Assembly (NCBI GenBank): GCA_036346355.1
Contig: CM070572.1
Location: forward strand, 6,393,001-6,457,000
Direction: 5' to 3'
From: Rhipidocladum racemiflorum
Taxonomy: Eukaryota; Streptophyta; Magnoliopsida; Poales; Poaceae
Length of the DNA stretch: 64,000 nucleotides
Shown here one piece after another: positions 46,812-58,526 of the stretch. The translations under genes and the position numbers were made by a program. Each line of letters begins with the position of its first letter. Position 1 is the first letter of the stretch. The notes below the pieces were generated by a model. It was not told where the DNA came from. It ran no database searches and saw nothing but the letters and a program-made list of their open reading frames with translations.

Positions 46812-47152
46812 AAAATATCCGGTGCAACCACCTTGCAATCCTACTAAAAAAATGTTTCAAAAAATTTTGAAAAAAATCATGGATGTACATCTCAACTTAC
46901 CACATCTACGTATAAAATTTCATGATCAAATTCGTCCTATGCTAGAAGTTATAAAAAAGAAATTTTCGTTTGGAATCTTGCTACAGTAGACAATACAAAA
47001 TTTATCTTTTTTGTAACTTCTAGCATAGGACGTATTTGATCATGAAATTTTATACGTAGATGGGGTAAGTTGAGATGTACATCCATGATTTTTTTCAGAA
47101 TTTTTTGAAACTTTTTTTAGTAGGGTTGCACGGTGGTTGCACCAGATATTTT
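46812..47152. mobile_element. Long-TIR hairpin MITE, family copy 2
   Basis: Ends AAAATATC / GATATTTT, with arms of over 120 bases carrying GGTGCAACCACC, TCATGGATGTACATCTCAAC and TCATGATCAAATTCGTCCTA and their inverted partners. The middle (about 70 bases, TTGCTACAGTAGAC) is absent from copy 1 at 24492. Confidence 0.82.
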
Positions 47153-48020
47153 GCCTCAAATGCTATCACGGAAACACGCAAAAAGATGAGAATGTGAGAA
47201 AAGTTTTTTTCATCAAAAGGACGTCCCAGTTTCATTGATGAAACTGAGAGTAAATTTAACACAGCGTTAATACAAGAAACATAAAGGCTCAACAAGCCCC
47301 AAGGACACTCCTTTTAGCAGACTGCACCACACTAACAAATGTGTGAGAAAAGTAAGGGCGTGAAAGATGATATAGAGGAGAAAAAAAACGTCAAGATCGA
47401 AAGAGAGGAAATACTCCTGATTCTGAAGTGTTAAATCAGATTTCCTTTGCAAATTAATTACAGTACAAACTAAATTGAGCCTTTTGACGTGACATTGCTA
47501 GTGTGCACAAACCGGTGTTTGATCGAAATTTGCATAACCAACGTCTGCCAAAATTTGGCCACACCTGCAACGTGCCGAGATTTTGTAAGACAAAGAATTA
47601 GAATGCCAATGCAATCTCGTCGAAATTTTCGCAGCAAACTAAATATATGCCAAATCAGATCAACACAACCAAAGGATTAAAGCCAAACAGCCCCTTAGAC
47701 CAAGTTGTGTTGAAACTATCGACAAAATGCATATTAATGTTAAGAGAGGTGTTTCTATATTTTATTTTTTAAAAGTTGTATAAATATTAAAGTATGAATG
47801 GTTATTACTTATCCTTTCGTTTGCTTTAAAATTTATAGAACTTGTATTAGAAGAGAAAGTATAGAAACACTCCTCGTATGTTAATGGAGCAAGTACTGTG
47901 GAAGAACAAAAAGTCAAAACAACCGGTGCTACAAACTTGTTCTACGTTCTTAACTAAAACCAGACAACCACTGACAGCCGGCCTAAGGAACGGCTTTACC
48001 ATCAACTACCCCTATGCTCT
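47153..48020. other. Intergenic, nothing recognised
   Basis: AT-rich, no supported gene or RNA. Confidence 0.4.
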
Positions 48021-48030
48021 ATTACCCATC

Positions 48031-48378
48031 TAATTTTTTTTAAAAAAATAATACACCGTTTAAATAATTTTATAAAATTAATACACCAAAAAATCACAAA
48101 AATATACCCCTATCATCATTTCAAATTATGACATAAGCTTGTATGTTTTGTTGTTGATTGAATTGGCGTTAGATTGTTTAGTAGCAGATTTATTTGGTCG
48201 ATAAACCTAAAGCTTCTGTCGCCAAATGAAACGGCGAATGAAGGTTTGCTGCTAATTCTTTTTTAGCAACAGAGTTTCTGTCGTCAATCGAAATAGCGAT
48301 AAATGTATATTTTTTATAATTTTATTTGACATATTATTTTTGTAAAATTATTTAAAAAGTGTATTATTTAAAAAAATC
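48031..48378. mobile_element. MULE-type MITE with 10-base duplication
   Basis: 348 bases flanked by a perfect direct ATTACCCATC (48021-48030, 48379-48388), close to the 9-10 base duplication of Mutator elements. Ends are inverted AT-rich arms of about 50 bases (AAATAATACACCGTTTAAAT against its partner). The centre has paired TCTGTCG(C/T)CAA(A/T) units. It ends 180 bases upstream of the next gene's start region. Confidence 0.78.
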
Positions 48379-48558
48379 ATTACCCATCCATTTCTCACTA
48401 GGTTTGATGATATTATACCCCGTTCTCAAGTCACCGTTGCGGCAACGGCGAGCACCTGCTCCAGCTTTCCAGTTGCTCCCCCAACGCAACGCAGCCGCAG
48501 CTGCAGCCTTCAGTTAGGATGATTCCCTACACTAACGAGCCCCAGAGACTCGTGCCAG

Positions 48559-50007
48559 ATGCGCTCGCCGCCATGGGCAAGGCCGGTGACGCTGAGCATG
48601 CCATCCCCAGCCCTGCGCCGGCAACCGGCAACGGCCCCATCCTTTTGCCGATACGGCGCCGCGGTCGGCAAGGCTCTCAACGCCAAGTGCGCCTCCGTGC
48701 TGCTCCTGGCCGTCGGCGTCTTCCTCTCGGCCTTCCTCCTGCTCCTCCATCTCCGCGCATCAGGAACCATCCCCGATGATCCTGGCACACTCGTTGGTAA
48801 GACCAATTCGTTCAGAAGCAGCTTTCAACAATGATTAACTTACTACCTGACCCCCTATACCTTCCAATTAACCTCCCATGTTGACATTGTTGAAAGCTCC
48901 ATAGTTGCACTCGGTTTACAAGTCAGAGGCACTATCTCCAGAATCCAGCTAAATGGAATTTTGAGCAAATATACAGATAAGATAAATCATGCCAAAGTGA
49001 AGCTTTACGGTCTTTACCCCCATCTTTGACTAAGGAAGCATTGACTTCTCCAGGTGTCATTCAGGCTAGCTTCATCTTGCAACGTTCACAACTTGCTTCA
49101 CATACCACAAAGTTAGAAGAAGAGATACGTAGCGAAATAGGAGTCCCCAATAGTAAGGTACGGTCCCACTTCAATAAGAACAAGTTGTCAAGCGCTCAAG
49201 CCATACTGAATATTTGCTGGCAATTCTGCAGGTCTTTGTTTCTATGCAGACATTTACACACAAGTATTCCACTTATGTAAAGTTTGGTATTTTTCCAGAC
49301 CCAAGAGATACCTCCATAAGTGAACAATCCATGAGTAGATTGAGAAAAAACTTGATAGGGCTTGCACTTCGGCAGCTGAATTTATCTCTGACACCATCTG
49401 TTTTTGGAGATGCCTCTTGCTTAGAGATGCTGAGGTTCCCAGGAGGGATCACCATGGCACTTCCACGCTATAATTCCACTGTAGATGTACAGCCTATTTT
49501 CAACTTCACACTTGATATGCACATTCATCAAACAAGGGAATATGTTGAGATCAAGATCGTGCTCGCACTTACATTGGAGCAGGCACCACATGAGGAGGTC
49601 CGCGGCGTCAGTCCCTCTCTATCTCACGTGTTATCATCAACAAGTAACTTGATCCCCCCACCCACCAAAAGATCTTGAAATGAAGTGACAACATATTGTG
49701 TACGTGCAGGACTTAATTATAGACCTAACAAATAAGAATGGCTCAACGGTTACCCCACCAAGTTTCTATTTCCCCATATGACCGCAGCATTTATCTACTA
49801 CATTACAGACTGAAACAGCTAGCAGAAATAATCACAGAATCAAATTCAAGGAACCTTGGCCTAAACTCCTACAAAGTTTTATTCCATCATGTGCTCCTAG
49901 TTTGTCTCCCAACACCAATAACATCCCCATCCAGGCCTCCATGTTCACATCCAACCGCAAACAATCGCCAAGAACATTTTTCATGCCCTGATTTGGCCAA
50001 AAGCTAA
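48559..50007 (+). pseudogene. Uncharacterised plant membrane protein (DUF7036-like), apparently frameshifted
   Basis: Exons in order: to 48796, 49054-49157, 49232-49597 and 49710-50007. Conserved-looking parts are a membrane anchor (SVLLLAVGVFLSAFLLLL), a first repeat (IQASFILQRSQLASHTTKLE, EIGVPNSK), LRFPGGITMALPRY with INFTL-like strands, ITLTNKNGSTVTPP-like sequence and RLKQLAEIITESNSRNLGL. Two frame breaks show. The likely start MGKAGDAEH (48573) is one frame off from the anchor; one T too many near 48645 would explain it, though ATG 48559 opens the anchor frame with an unfamiliar N-terminus. In the last exon STVTPP (frame of 49710) hits a stop while VSISPYDRSIYLL and the rest continue one frame over. 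The exon 3 donor GTCCGC is also weak. Decaying paralogue or assembly errors; the family assignment is from memory. Confidence 0.6.
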
Positions 50008-50762
50008 ATGCAGCCTAACTCATTTGACTCAAAATTAGAAAAATAAATAAAAGTGGAATATACTGCATGATATGAATAAAAGAATTCCGATACATTCAAT
50101 TCGATATACTGGCCTGAATCTCGTTTCCATATTGAATGTTCTGAAGGTACATCAACAGTTGAAAAAATTTCAAGTTTCAATTTGAACTATACAAAACCAC
50201 GCCTGCAGGCAGATCACAATTTGCATGTTAAGACTGTCTTTTGAGCTCATACAACAGCATAATACTTCAATGCTATTTTTCGGTTGCACCAAGGTTGGGG
50301 ATGAAGTGGTTCCCTGCCTAAACTAACGTTGTAAGAAATCTCTGTCAAGTGTAAATATAAATTGGTGAGGTTATTTACAAGAAAGCTGGACAATCCCAAG
50401 GTCCATGTACAATAGCTGTCTATAGCTACAACGGTGACTGGCCATTATATGTTCTCAGTTGTTTTCCCATCCAGATAGAAAATTTGCCCCAAGCAGATCA
50501 TGCATTTGCATAGGCCGTACATTGTTCTCATCTCCAACACAGTAAGGTTTTTCACTTGTATATGAGAGAAAATTCAGCATTGGTAGCCTAAGTGTAAAAT
50601 TTCTGTTAAAACTTACAGAAAATAAATTAAGCAAATTGAAAATCATAGATTACAATAAAGGAAAAAATACACCAACCATCATAAGTATCTGTTGGCAGTC
50701 TTACAACTGAAGCTCTTAATGCAAAACTCACCCATTAAACCTTTTTAAGTAAAACAATCTCC
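50008..50762. other. Intergenic, nothing recognised
   Basis: AT-rich; 3' flanks of the two converging genes meet here. Confidence 0.4.
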
Positions 50763-51841
50763 TTACTGATCAAACGCGGTGCATATTTTCTTTTGTATGA
50801 GCTCCACACTTAGACGGGGAGATAATCTGGGAAGCTTTTCCTGTAATAAGAGTAGTTTCATGATATTCCAACAGCCAAGCCTAGAATAACAAAATGCTGA
50901 GGGAGTAGCTCTCCAGAAAACAATACCCATCAAATAACAACACGGGATGGTGTATAAGCAATCTGGAGAGTGACTGCAGTCTTACGAATATAGCTAAGAA
51001 CAGACTCTTAATCTTCATAAACTCTTGCATTATCTTGCATTGAACTGATTGTTGTCCGTGCTCTCTTTATTGTGCATAGATACACGTCAAGCCATCAAGG
51101 TGCACACGCATGACAAAATTGCTGAGCTGTTTTGTGGTACCTCAATATTTCTTCCCCAAAGCTATGGTTTTAGTATTTGTAACAACTATGCCAAGTTGCC
51201 AACCGTGGCGAACCAGTGGAGCATGGCCTACATCTTTTTTTGCTGGGTAGTTTATTTATATTTTTGTGCATTTGAGATATTCCTAGAGATAAATGCTATT
51301 GTAACATTATTATTTCCAAGCTTGCATTGGATAGTTGAGAGCATGCAACAAAAAAAAAAACCCCACTGGTAAATGAGAGCAAATCGATAGATAATACCTC
51401 GGTGCCGTCGGGACGCACCTTGGCGAGCACCGGGATCTCGTACTGGTACAGCCGCTCCCACTCCGGATCCGTCGTGATGTCCCTCTCCTAATCGAAGTCC
51501 GAAACCCAAGCCAAGCATCCATCTCAGGACGAACCGATGGAGAAAGACAAAGGCGCAACCAAACCAACAGTTATGAACTAGTATGCCTTGCTTGCCTGGA
51601 GCTCGAGGGAGGCGAGGGAGTAGGGGGTGCCGGCGAGCAGGAACGCGGCGTGGAGCTTCTCCTTGAGGCCGTCGCAGAGGCAGCACCCGGGCTTCGTGTA
51701 CAGCACCAGCCTCCGCGGCGCCGGGGACGGCGGCGAAGCCTCGCCGGCTGCCGCGGCGCATAGGAGGCGGTAGGCGGCCCGGCCACGCGGCGCGAGGCGG
51801 ACGGCTGCGACGCGCGGGAGCGCGGATAGCGCCGCCGCCAT
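50763..51841 (-). CDS. Glutaredoxin-like thioredoxin-fold protein (DUF836)
   Basis: Three exons on the minus strand: 51596-51841, 51398-51487 and 50763-50840, in phase, 137 residues. Residues 1-42 are Ala/Arg-rich and acid-poor, fitting an organelle transit peptide. The thioredoxin-like fold starts at RRLVLYTKPGCCLCDGLKEK, with the C53-x-x-C56 motif, followed by ERDITTDPEWERLYQYEIPV, whose cis-Pro region IPVL is typical. It ends LSPRLSVELIQKKICTAFDQ. Members are presumed small redox proteins; the substrate is unknown. The first intron appears to start with GC (CTCCAG|GCAAGC) and ends TTAG, the only junction that keeps phase and the ERDI motif. The second intron is GT-AG and about 560 bases. 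Start ATG 51841 lies in a GC-rich first exon. Confidence 0.88.
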
Positions 51842-52004
51842 CGGTCTGGTTTGTGGCTCGGGTGCTCGGCGGTTTGGCCTCTATCGCTGACGAGGCAGCA
51901 AGCACGCAGGCCAGCGGTTAGCCGCGCAGATGTGGCGCACGGAGGCACGGGTCAGGTGGGCAAGGAGACTAGCGGGCAGCACGGGCTCGGCCGCGCGTGC
52001 CCAA

Positions 52005-52055
52005 TGGGCCAAACGCGCGCAACTTACGGTACGAAAGCGCTGCTTCTGATGGGCC
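52005..52055. promoter_or_regulatory. TGGGCC site II motifs upstream of the DUF836 gene
   Basis: TGGGCC at 52005-52010 and 52050-52055, 164-214 bases upstream of the start codon, similar to the pyrophosphatase promoter. Motif-based inference. Confidence 0.4.
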
Positions 52056-52147
52056 AAATCAGCCTACCCTTAGCGTAGGTGGCGTTTGGTGCTGTTTTTT
52101 TTTTTTTTTTTTGTTGCAAAGGCTCTTTAGTCTTTTTAGCTTACTAG

Positions 52148-52475
52148 GCTGTGTTTGTTTAGGTTGGTGCTAGAGGAGAAGCTGCTAGAGCTGGAAGAAG
52201 CTAGCTGGCCTGCTGGAGCTGGAAGAGACTTGATGAAGGGGATGACAATTTTTTGTAAATAAGATCAAGTTGCAAGAGTACCAGGGAAGTGGGATTTTCA
52301 GAAGCTCCAGCCAGCCGGAGAAGCATCGTTTTCCTTGCTTCTCTCGTGTAGTGCAAATTGGGCTGGAGCTTCTCCTCTCCAGCTAGCTGAAAAATTACTG
52401 TTTGTTTTGGCTTGTGACTTATGAAGGCATAGAAGCCAAATAAGCCTAAGTAGAAGCCTTTAGACAGCCCTAGTA
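52148..52475. mobile_element. Candidate MITE with GGCTGTG / AGACAGCCC ends
   Basis: Left GGCTGTGTTTGTTTAGG and right AGCCTTTAGACAGCCC are partly inverted. Internal GGAGAAGC and GCTTCTCC blocks pair. No clear duplication; low certainty. Confidence 0.4.
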
Positions 52476-53180
52476 AGGTGTCCATATGTTACAATAAAAC
52501 TCTAAACTTTATATAAATAATAATATCTCAGGTGTCTACTCGTGTCCCGCCACCCGTTGCAGGCAACATCTCGTGAGGATCCAAAGTTGCCAATACAGGG
52601 CTGTCTAACATAAGGATAGATGAGGACTTGAGGAGCTAGGGATGCTTTATGGACAAAAAGAACCTCCTGAATAGCTCAAAAAAAAAAAAAGATTCACATT
52701 TCACCGAGCGTTGCGGTTGTTGCTGAGTCCTCCTAGCAACACCATGGTAGCGCCGGCCCTGAGGGGGGGGGGGGCGAGCGGGGCAGCCGCTCCGGCCCCC
52801 CTTACCATGGGCCCCACCCTATAGCTACATACATTAGTAGAACATTTTAGCTGTTTGTATGTTTAGCATTTTTGCTGATTGTATGGCCCATCAGATCAGC
52901 CCATGGAGCAGCCCATTTGCACATTTAACATTTTGGCTGGTGTTTGACGTGGCCTGAAGTGGGAAGCCGGACAGAAGAGGCTCTATTTTAAATCTCGTTC
53001 TGGGCCCCTGAAATCTGAGGACCGCCACTGCACCATGGCTCATTATAACAAGCAAGAATGGTAGAGATAAAATAATTTGTTAGGAGCTAGGAAAAAGTGC
53101 AACAAACGTATGTATTCACCGGAAGCAGCATTAGCCAAGAAATCTTTTTGAGTTTCCCAGTTCCCACATTCAAGCAAAAC
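52476..53180. other. Repeat-like intergenic DNA
   Basis: Includes a G-run (about 52761-52772) in a GCCGGCCCTGAGGGGG...GGGCCCCTGAAATC block that may be an old DNA transposon. No gene recognised. Confidence 0.35.
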
Positions 53181-53229
53181 AACAACAACAACAACCAAGC
53201 ATTTTGTCCCAAACATGTTGGGGTAGGCT
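53181..53229. mobile_element. 49-base Au-like SINE fragment with target duplication
   Basis: The insert AACAACAACAACAACCAAGC plus TTTTGTCCCAAACATG and TTGGGGTAGGCT is flanked by a perfect 15-base direct repeat ACATTCAAGCAAAAC (53166-53180, 53230-53244). The core is shared with 12852-12912. Confidence 0.75.
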
Positions 53230-53361
53230 ACATTCAAGCAAAACCAATAAATATATTATTTATTAGTTAATATATCGTGTTTATAAATAGTTATATTGTG
53301 ATATATTAATTGGTTTTGCATGAATGTGGGAAACTCAAAAGTATATGTACAGATAATTCAC

Positions 53362-53645
53362 CTATTCGTGGCCATCGCAATGTCTCATAGAGTCGTAGAT
53401 CTCATCAAACCAATAAATGCATAGTTCACAACATCAGCCCGGAAAGCAGCATCAGCAGCTGCCTCCAAATTAACTGCAACATGTGATGAAAACGAAGAAT
53501 AAAATCAGATAAGATTGCGATAAAATTTATATGAGCATGAAAACAAGTAGACATGCACCTGCAGAAGTGGTTCCATGAAACTTCTGAATTTTACTGGGAC
53601 ATCTTTCATGAAGACCAAGAAGCCAACGATGTAATAGAAGGTAGT
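53362..53645 (-). pseudogene. Fragment of an unrecognised gene, C-terminal exons
   Basis: Two exon-like pieces on the minus strand. 53559-53645 reads TTFYYIVGFLVFMKDV then PVKFRSFMEPLLQ with a CAG|GTGCAT donor. 53362-53473 reads NLEAAADAAFRADVVNYAFIG after a TTGCAG acceptor, then, one base out of frame, FDEIYDSMRHCDGHE and a stop. The pieces do not join in phase as they stand. I do not recognise the family. A short GC-rich ORF from 53818 (MLLRAVGAALVTDLVDRR) might be its first exon. Decayed copy or captured fragment. Confidence 0.35.
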
Positions 53646-56117
53646 CTACTGCAGGAACATCTTCGAGAAACAAAAAATTCACGATCCGCATTTACTGGCT
53701 CATTGGCTTCACTCTCCCACCCGCACCATCCGCGTTGGCCACGTTCCGCTTGGCTTTGTCCCCGACGGTCGACGAGATCGGTCACGAGGGCGGCGCCGAC
53801 CGCCCGGAGGAGCATCGTCGCCACCGTTTCCGGTAAACTCGTCTTACTGTCGTGTAGAGATTCACTGCGTTCCGAATAAATCATGAGTATCATTGCGTTC
53901 AGAATAAACACTCACAATTCACGATGAGTTAGTTGCAAAATATATCCGCAGTCGATATTATTTACAGAACATGAGTCATAACTTATCGATGAAGCTCAAA
54001 TGAACATCACGGTGTGGAATTCCCAAGTATTGCTGAGCTTTTGCTTAGATTCCATCCATGGAAGCACTTGCAGTGAAAACTAGTGTACAGTACTGACAGG
54101 CGACAGGCTAGTCTCTAAGGCTGTGCGCTGGTTGAGTGCGCCATCCACCCGCGTTCGAGCCCAGCTCAAGCTCGCTGAGAGTCGAGTTTAGCTCCGCTGT
54201 TGTTTTCTTAAGTGAATGCCAGAGTTTTTGGTCAAAATTCAAAAAAAAAAAAAAACAGTGAGGTAAATTGGTCACCTCTTAATACTAGTATGTTTTATAG
54301 TGTTTTAATCTGATATTACAGATTCTGGAGGACAAAGTAGTTATAACAAGCGTCTAGTTTTATGAGCATTATTGGTGCTTTAAGGTCCTTTGAAATACAA
54401 CTGAAAATACTCATTTGTTGTGGCATACAGCTGCTGTTTCTCGCGTCGCTTACAGAGCGTTGTACTAAGATAGGGGAGGAAGCGATACAAATATTTCCCG
54501 GATGTGGTTCTCAGAAGAAATATCATGAAAATAGTGGAGATATGCTAGAGTTCTAAGGATTACCTAATAAGACCAGGTTGTCAATAGTCAATACATTTGC
54601 TCAACTCTGGAACATTTCTGGATTTAAAGTTCAAATGATTTCATGTGTATGCAGCTGAAAAGAGAATATTGTACACATGTGTTCTTTGCTAAACAGATAA
54701 GGGCACTGTAATGAGATGCTATTTTTCCTGGACCTGTCTCTTTTTTTCTCTATCGTTTTCAAGACAAATTTAGCTTTTTAGCGCTTTTATATGACAATGC
54801 TATCTGAGCATTTGGTGCCATATCACATGCATATCAGTATTTGATGCCATGTGTACTGATTCAGAAACCCTGTTGGTGAAAAATGACTTATGTTGACTGA
54901 GAAAACGAATTTGAACTGATTTTCAAACCAAGGACTCTGTTTTCCAAACCGAAAGAAATGCAACTTGTCTCAGCATTTAATATATAAGAAAGGGACCGTG
55001 ATGAAAGCTACTCAAAGGCCAAATGCTATATTCTTAATCTGCTACTTAGGATTGTAGGGGTTGCTGGGCTATGGCCTATGGGCATGCTTATGATGAAATG
55101 GTGGTGCTTAACAATTGTAGTAACAAATTTGTCAGATTTATTTTCTTGGCTTCATCAGTGATCTTAGATTAAAACTAGCGACCCTTCATCCTTCACTAAG
55201 TGAATATGGATTCACAATAAGCACCATCCCTTGATTCTATTTGGATGAGCATATCATCACTCATCATCATTTCATCTCGACAGGACATGTCCAGTAGAAT
55301 TCGGAGTATAATGCCCAAAGAATAGCAGATGGGATGGTCCTGAGATCCTTTTGCTCTTATACTATTTGTATGTTATGTTCACCTGTAAGGTATCATGGTT
55401 TTATAATCTATATCACCTTTTTACAGCACTTTGTTATCGGTACATTACGATGCTTGTGCCAGTTATTTAATTTTGTATTTGCGATTCAGTTAGAGGTATG
55501 AATGCAATCTTACTTTCACTATCTTTTTGGAGATTACAGAATATATGCCTGCACCAATCTATCTGCTGTTAAGCACTATCAACTTTCTATGGGGAATTGC
55601 TGCAGAGTGGCGCTACCGCGCTAGTGCTCGAACAAATGTATACAGCTATAGCAGCACCTTAATACTTATGAGGCCCTTTTTACTGGAATTTTTTAGTTAC
55701 ACTGACTAGTAATTTTAAACCACAAGTTTTCCTAAACTATTTGATTTGTGCTAGTTTTGTCAGCTTTCGAACAACTTCCTGAGCAGATATCTAACGAAAA
55801 GCATCGGTAAAACTTAGGAATACCCTAGGCAGTTTGCTTCGGGTCGTCGGGTCACAGTTCTGGGGCCATATCAAGGTGAACGGGAGACTGGACAGCACAT
55901 AGTCCTCAGTGGCTGGTAATTCCAGAACTCCCCCAAAGCAACTCTTTTCTTTTCTTTTTTGTACACTTGAAAAGTTAATTCAATCTGGTAATTTTTGCGA
56001 TCTTTATCTAGAAAGGTAGCTTTGAAATTTGGTTACGTAAAAAGCGTGTTCAGGATAGATGTTCCTAGTTTCTAAAACTTTGTGACACGGGTTCTTAATT
56101 CCCAGTACTTCCAAAAA
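53646..56117. other. Long gene-free stretch
   Basis: Apart from the GC-rich block at 53700-53850, AT-rich sequence with no ORF I can support, no RNA gene and no clear transposon ends. Confidence 0.4.
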
Positions 56118-58065
56118 AAAGAGAGAATTCCTTATTTGTTTATTTAAAAGTTGGTTGGTTCAATCATATGCCACTCAAAAAATTTGTGGTTTCCTCATTG
56201 CCACTGGAATTCAGCTCTTCTATGCCACTGTTGTTAGCTCACTATCCGTTTCGGATACGGACTCTGTCGGATACGAATTCTGTCGGATCGGATTTTGTTT
56301 GGATAGTACCAGATCATATACGAATACGGATTTTTTTTATCGGATACGGATACGAATTCGGTAGTTCACTATCCGTTGGATACGGATACGAATTCGGATA
56401 ATCCGGATAGTGATGAGTCGGATATCCAGATATATATATATATATATGTGAGTTAGGCCAAGCTACTCTTTTGGCCCAACAAGGTTTCTAAATTTTAAAA
56501 TTATTTTCTAATTTAATTAATCCATAAATCAAGTTTTAATTCTTAAAATTGGTAAACTAGCTGCAAAAATTACAATTTTTTTTGAAAAAAAATCATGACA
56601 TAGTCTATACTTTCAAAAAATTATTTTCAAGATTTTATCAAATTTTAAATTTTTAAAAAAATTCAAAAATTATTGTCCTTAATTGGAAAATATTTTAAAT
56701 AAGTAGCTAAAAATACATAAAAACTCATAAATACATAATTAATTATTTTAAACATAATTTAATAAAGAATACACACATTTGTTCATTACATGTAAGTATT
56801 ATATATGTTTTCTAGAGACATGATAGGTAAGTATTATTAAACTTTTAGTGTGTTATATGTTTGCTTCTATTTGTATCTCTTAGCAAGGATCATCTTTATT
56901 TTGTGTTTTGATCTACATGTATGATGAACTAATCGTATGTACGTGATAAACTAAGTCTTACATAATTTTGTTTGCGTTATGGTATCTAACTATTGTCTAA
57001 GTGAATGAAAATGCTTACATTTGTTCAATTCTTAATAATGTTTTGATCAAATCAACTAGTTGTGTGTTTTTGTTGATTTTTTATGTACAATCTAAGAAGT
57101 TATCATGTTTTGACAAATATTCGTAACCATATCCGATTCGATTCGTATTCAATCCGTATCTGTATTGGGTATTATCCATATTCGTATTCATATCCGGACT
57201 CTCTGTATCCGTATCTGCATCCGAGAAAAAAATATGAAAACAAATATGGTAAAACCATTCTCCATCCGTATCCGATCTGTTTTTACCTCTAGTTGTTAGC
57301 TCCATTACCCCTAACTCCTGTTAAACCCCAAAAAGTTGTCAAATTTTTATTCAAACGACCATATTGTCGCTGGGATCCATATGTCATCTTGAATTCTATG
57401 AAAAAAAAGGCCTGGTTCCGCTTCAGTGTGGAGGAGAGCAGTAGCATTGGCGGGATTTAGGTAGACTAGCAGTGGGCGACAGGGAGGAGGCAGAGTTTAG
57501 GATTTTTAAGTCTTTCAAACTATTTTTATCGTATTTTTAGCAAATTCTAAATATATATTTTGTATTTATGATATTACGAAATTATTGTACGTGTGAAGTG
57601 TGCACAGCCATAAAATTTTTTCTAGTTCGCCACTGGGAGCAGGAGCTGGGGAGGCCAGTGGCTAGCCACAGGGCGAGAGCGGCGACGGGAGTTGGGGAGG
57701 CCGGTGGTTAGCCACGGGGAGGAGGGTAGTGACACCGATGGGAGGTGGGGAGGGGGTGACTACCGGCTTCTCCCCTACCTACAAGCTTCAGATCTTGTGT
57801 TTCTTGCCCACCTCCGAACATCTCTATTGCCAGGGGCTTAGGGCAGCATGGGAGGTTACGAGGTTGAAGAAGAGATCACGAGGAAGAAGAAGGGCATTTT
57901 GGTAACTACACTAATAGTTTGTTGATGGGAGATGGACGGTAGTGGCATAGAAGGGATGAAAATTGGATTCCAGTGGAATAGAAGGAAACTCAAAATTTTT
58001 AGGGGCATACGAGGGAACCAGCTAACTTTCAATGGTAAATAAGACATTTTCTTTTAAAAAAATCC
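56118..58065. mobile_element. Long-TIR (MULE-like) element with a nested hAT-like element
   Basis: Outer arms of more than 100 bases are inverted: TTGCCACTGGAATTCAGCTC with TTCTATGCCACTGT on the left answers GACGGTAGTGGCATAGAAGG with TTGGATTCCAGTGGAATAGA on the right. Between them lie a nested element (56241-57291) and GC-rich DNA (57600-57760) with a twofold ~55-base repeat (GGGGAGGCC(A/G)GTGG(C/T)TAGCC). No transposase. Edges approximate. Confidence 0.65.
56241..57291. mobile_element. hAT-like element rich in GGATACGGATACG repeats
   Basis: A direct GTTGTTAGCTC flanks it (56230-56240, 57292-57302); the match is longer than the 8 bases usual for hAT. The right end, read on the minus strand, is CTAGAGGTAAAAACAGATCG, like hAT termini. 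Both subterminal regions are packed with CGGATACGGA units in opposite orientations. The centre is very AT-rich and non-coding. Confidence 0.6.
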
Positions 58066-58526
58066 TAGTACTTTGCAACATAGCCATCTGTTATCCTCAA
58101 ACTTTGTTGTTGGGATTGGATACTATTGTCGATCAATGTTGATCTTAGTCTAACATTCCCAGATTATGGATCTAGATGGGTGCCATGAAGGAACATTTGA
58201 AAGTGCATCTAGGCCCCCAAATTGGTTTTGGTTGATTAATGACAAGCGATTAAAGAGACTAATGTCTTCAATGAGCTTATGAGCAGGTAAAAGGTTCAAT
58301 GTGAGGTCGTCTACATGCGATGGATACCCTCAAACAAGATTACGCGAGTAAAACGGCATTACGCTTGTATTTTCTATGTTTTGTGTCGTAAGGAATGCCG
58401 TACTATTAAGAGAGATGCATCTTGAATGATCTAGGATAGTCTCTATGCTCAGATGAATGTTACTTTAATGTTTGTTGAGACCCTAAGTCACTGCGCATGC
58501 ACCGGAATGTGTTTCTTTCAAAGTTC

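Noticed and set aside
51846..52078. 75-codon plus-strand frame upstream of the DUF836 gene
   Set aside because: It overlaps the promoter and leader of the opposite-strand gene and shows no domain.
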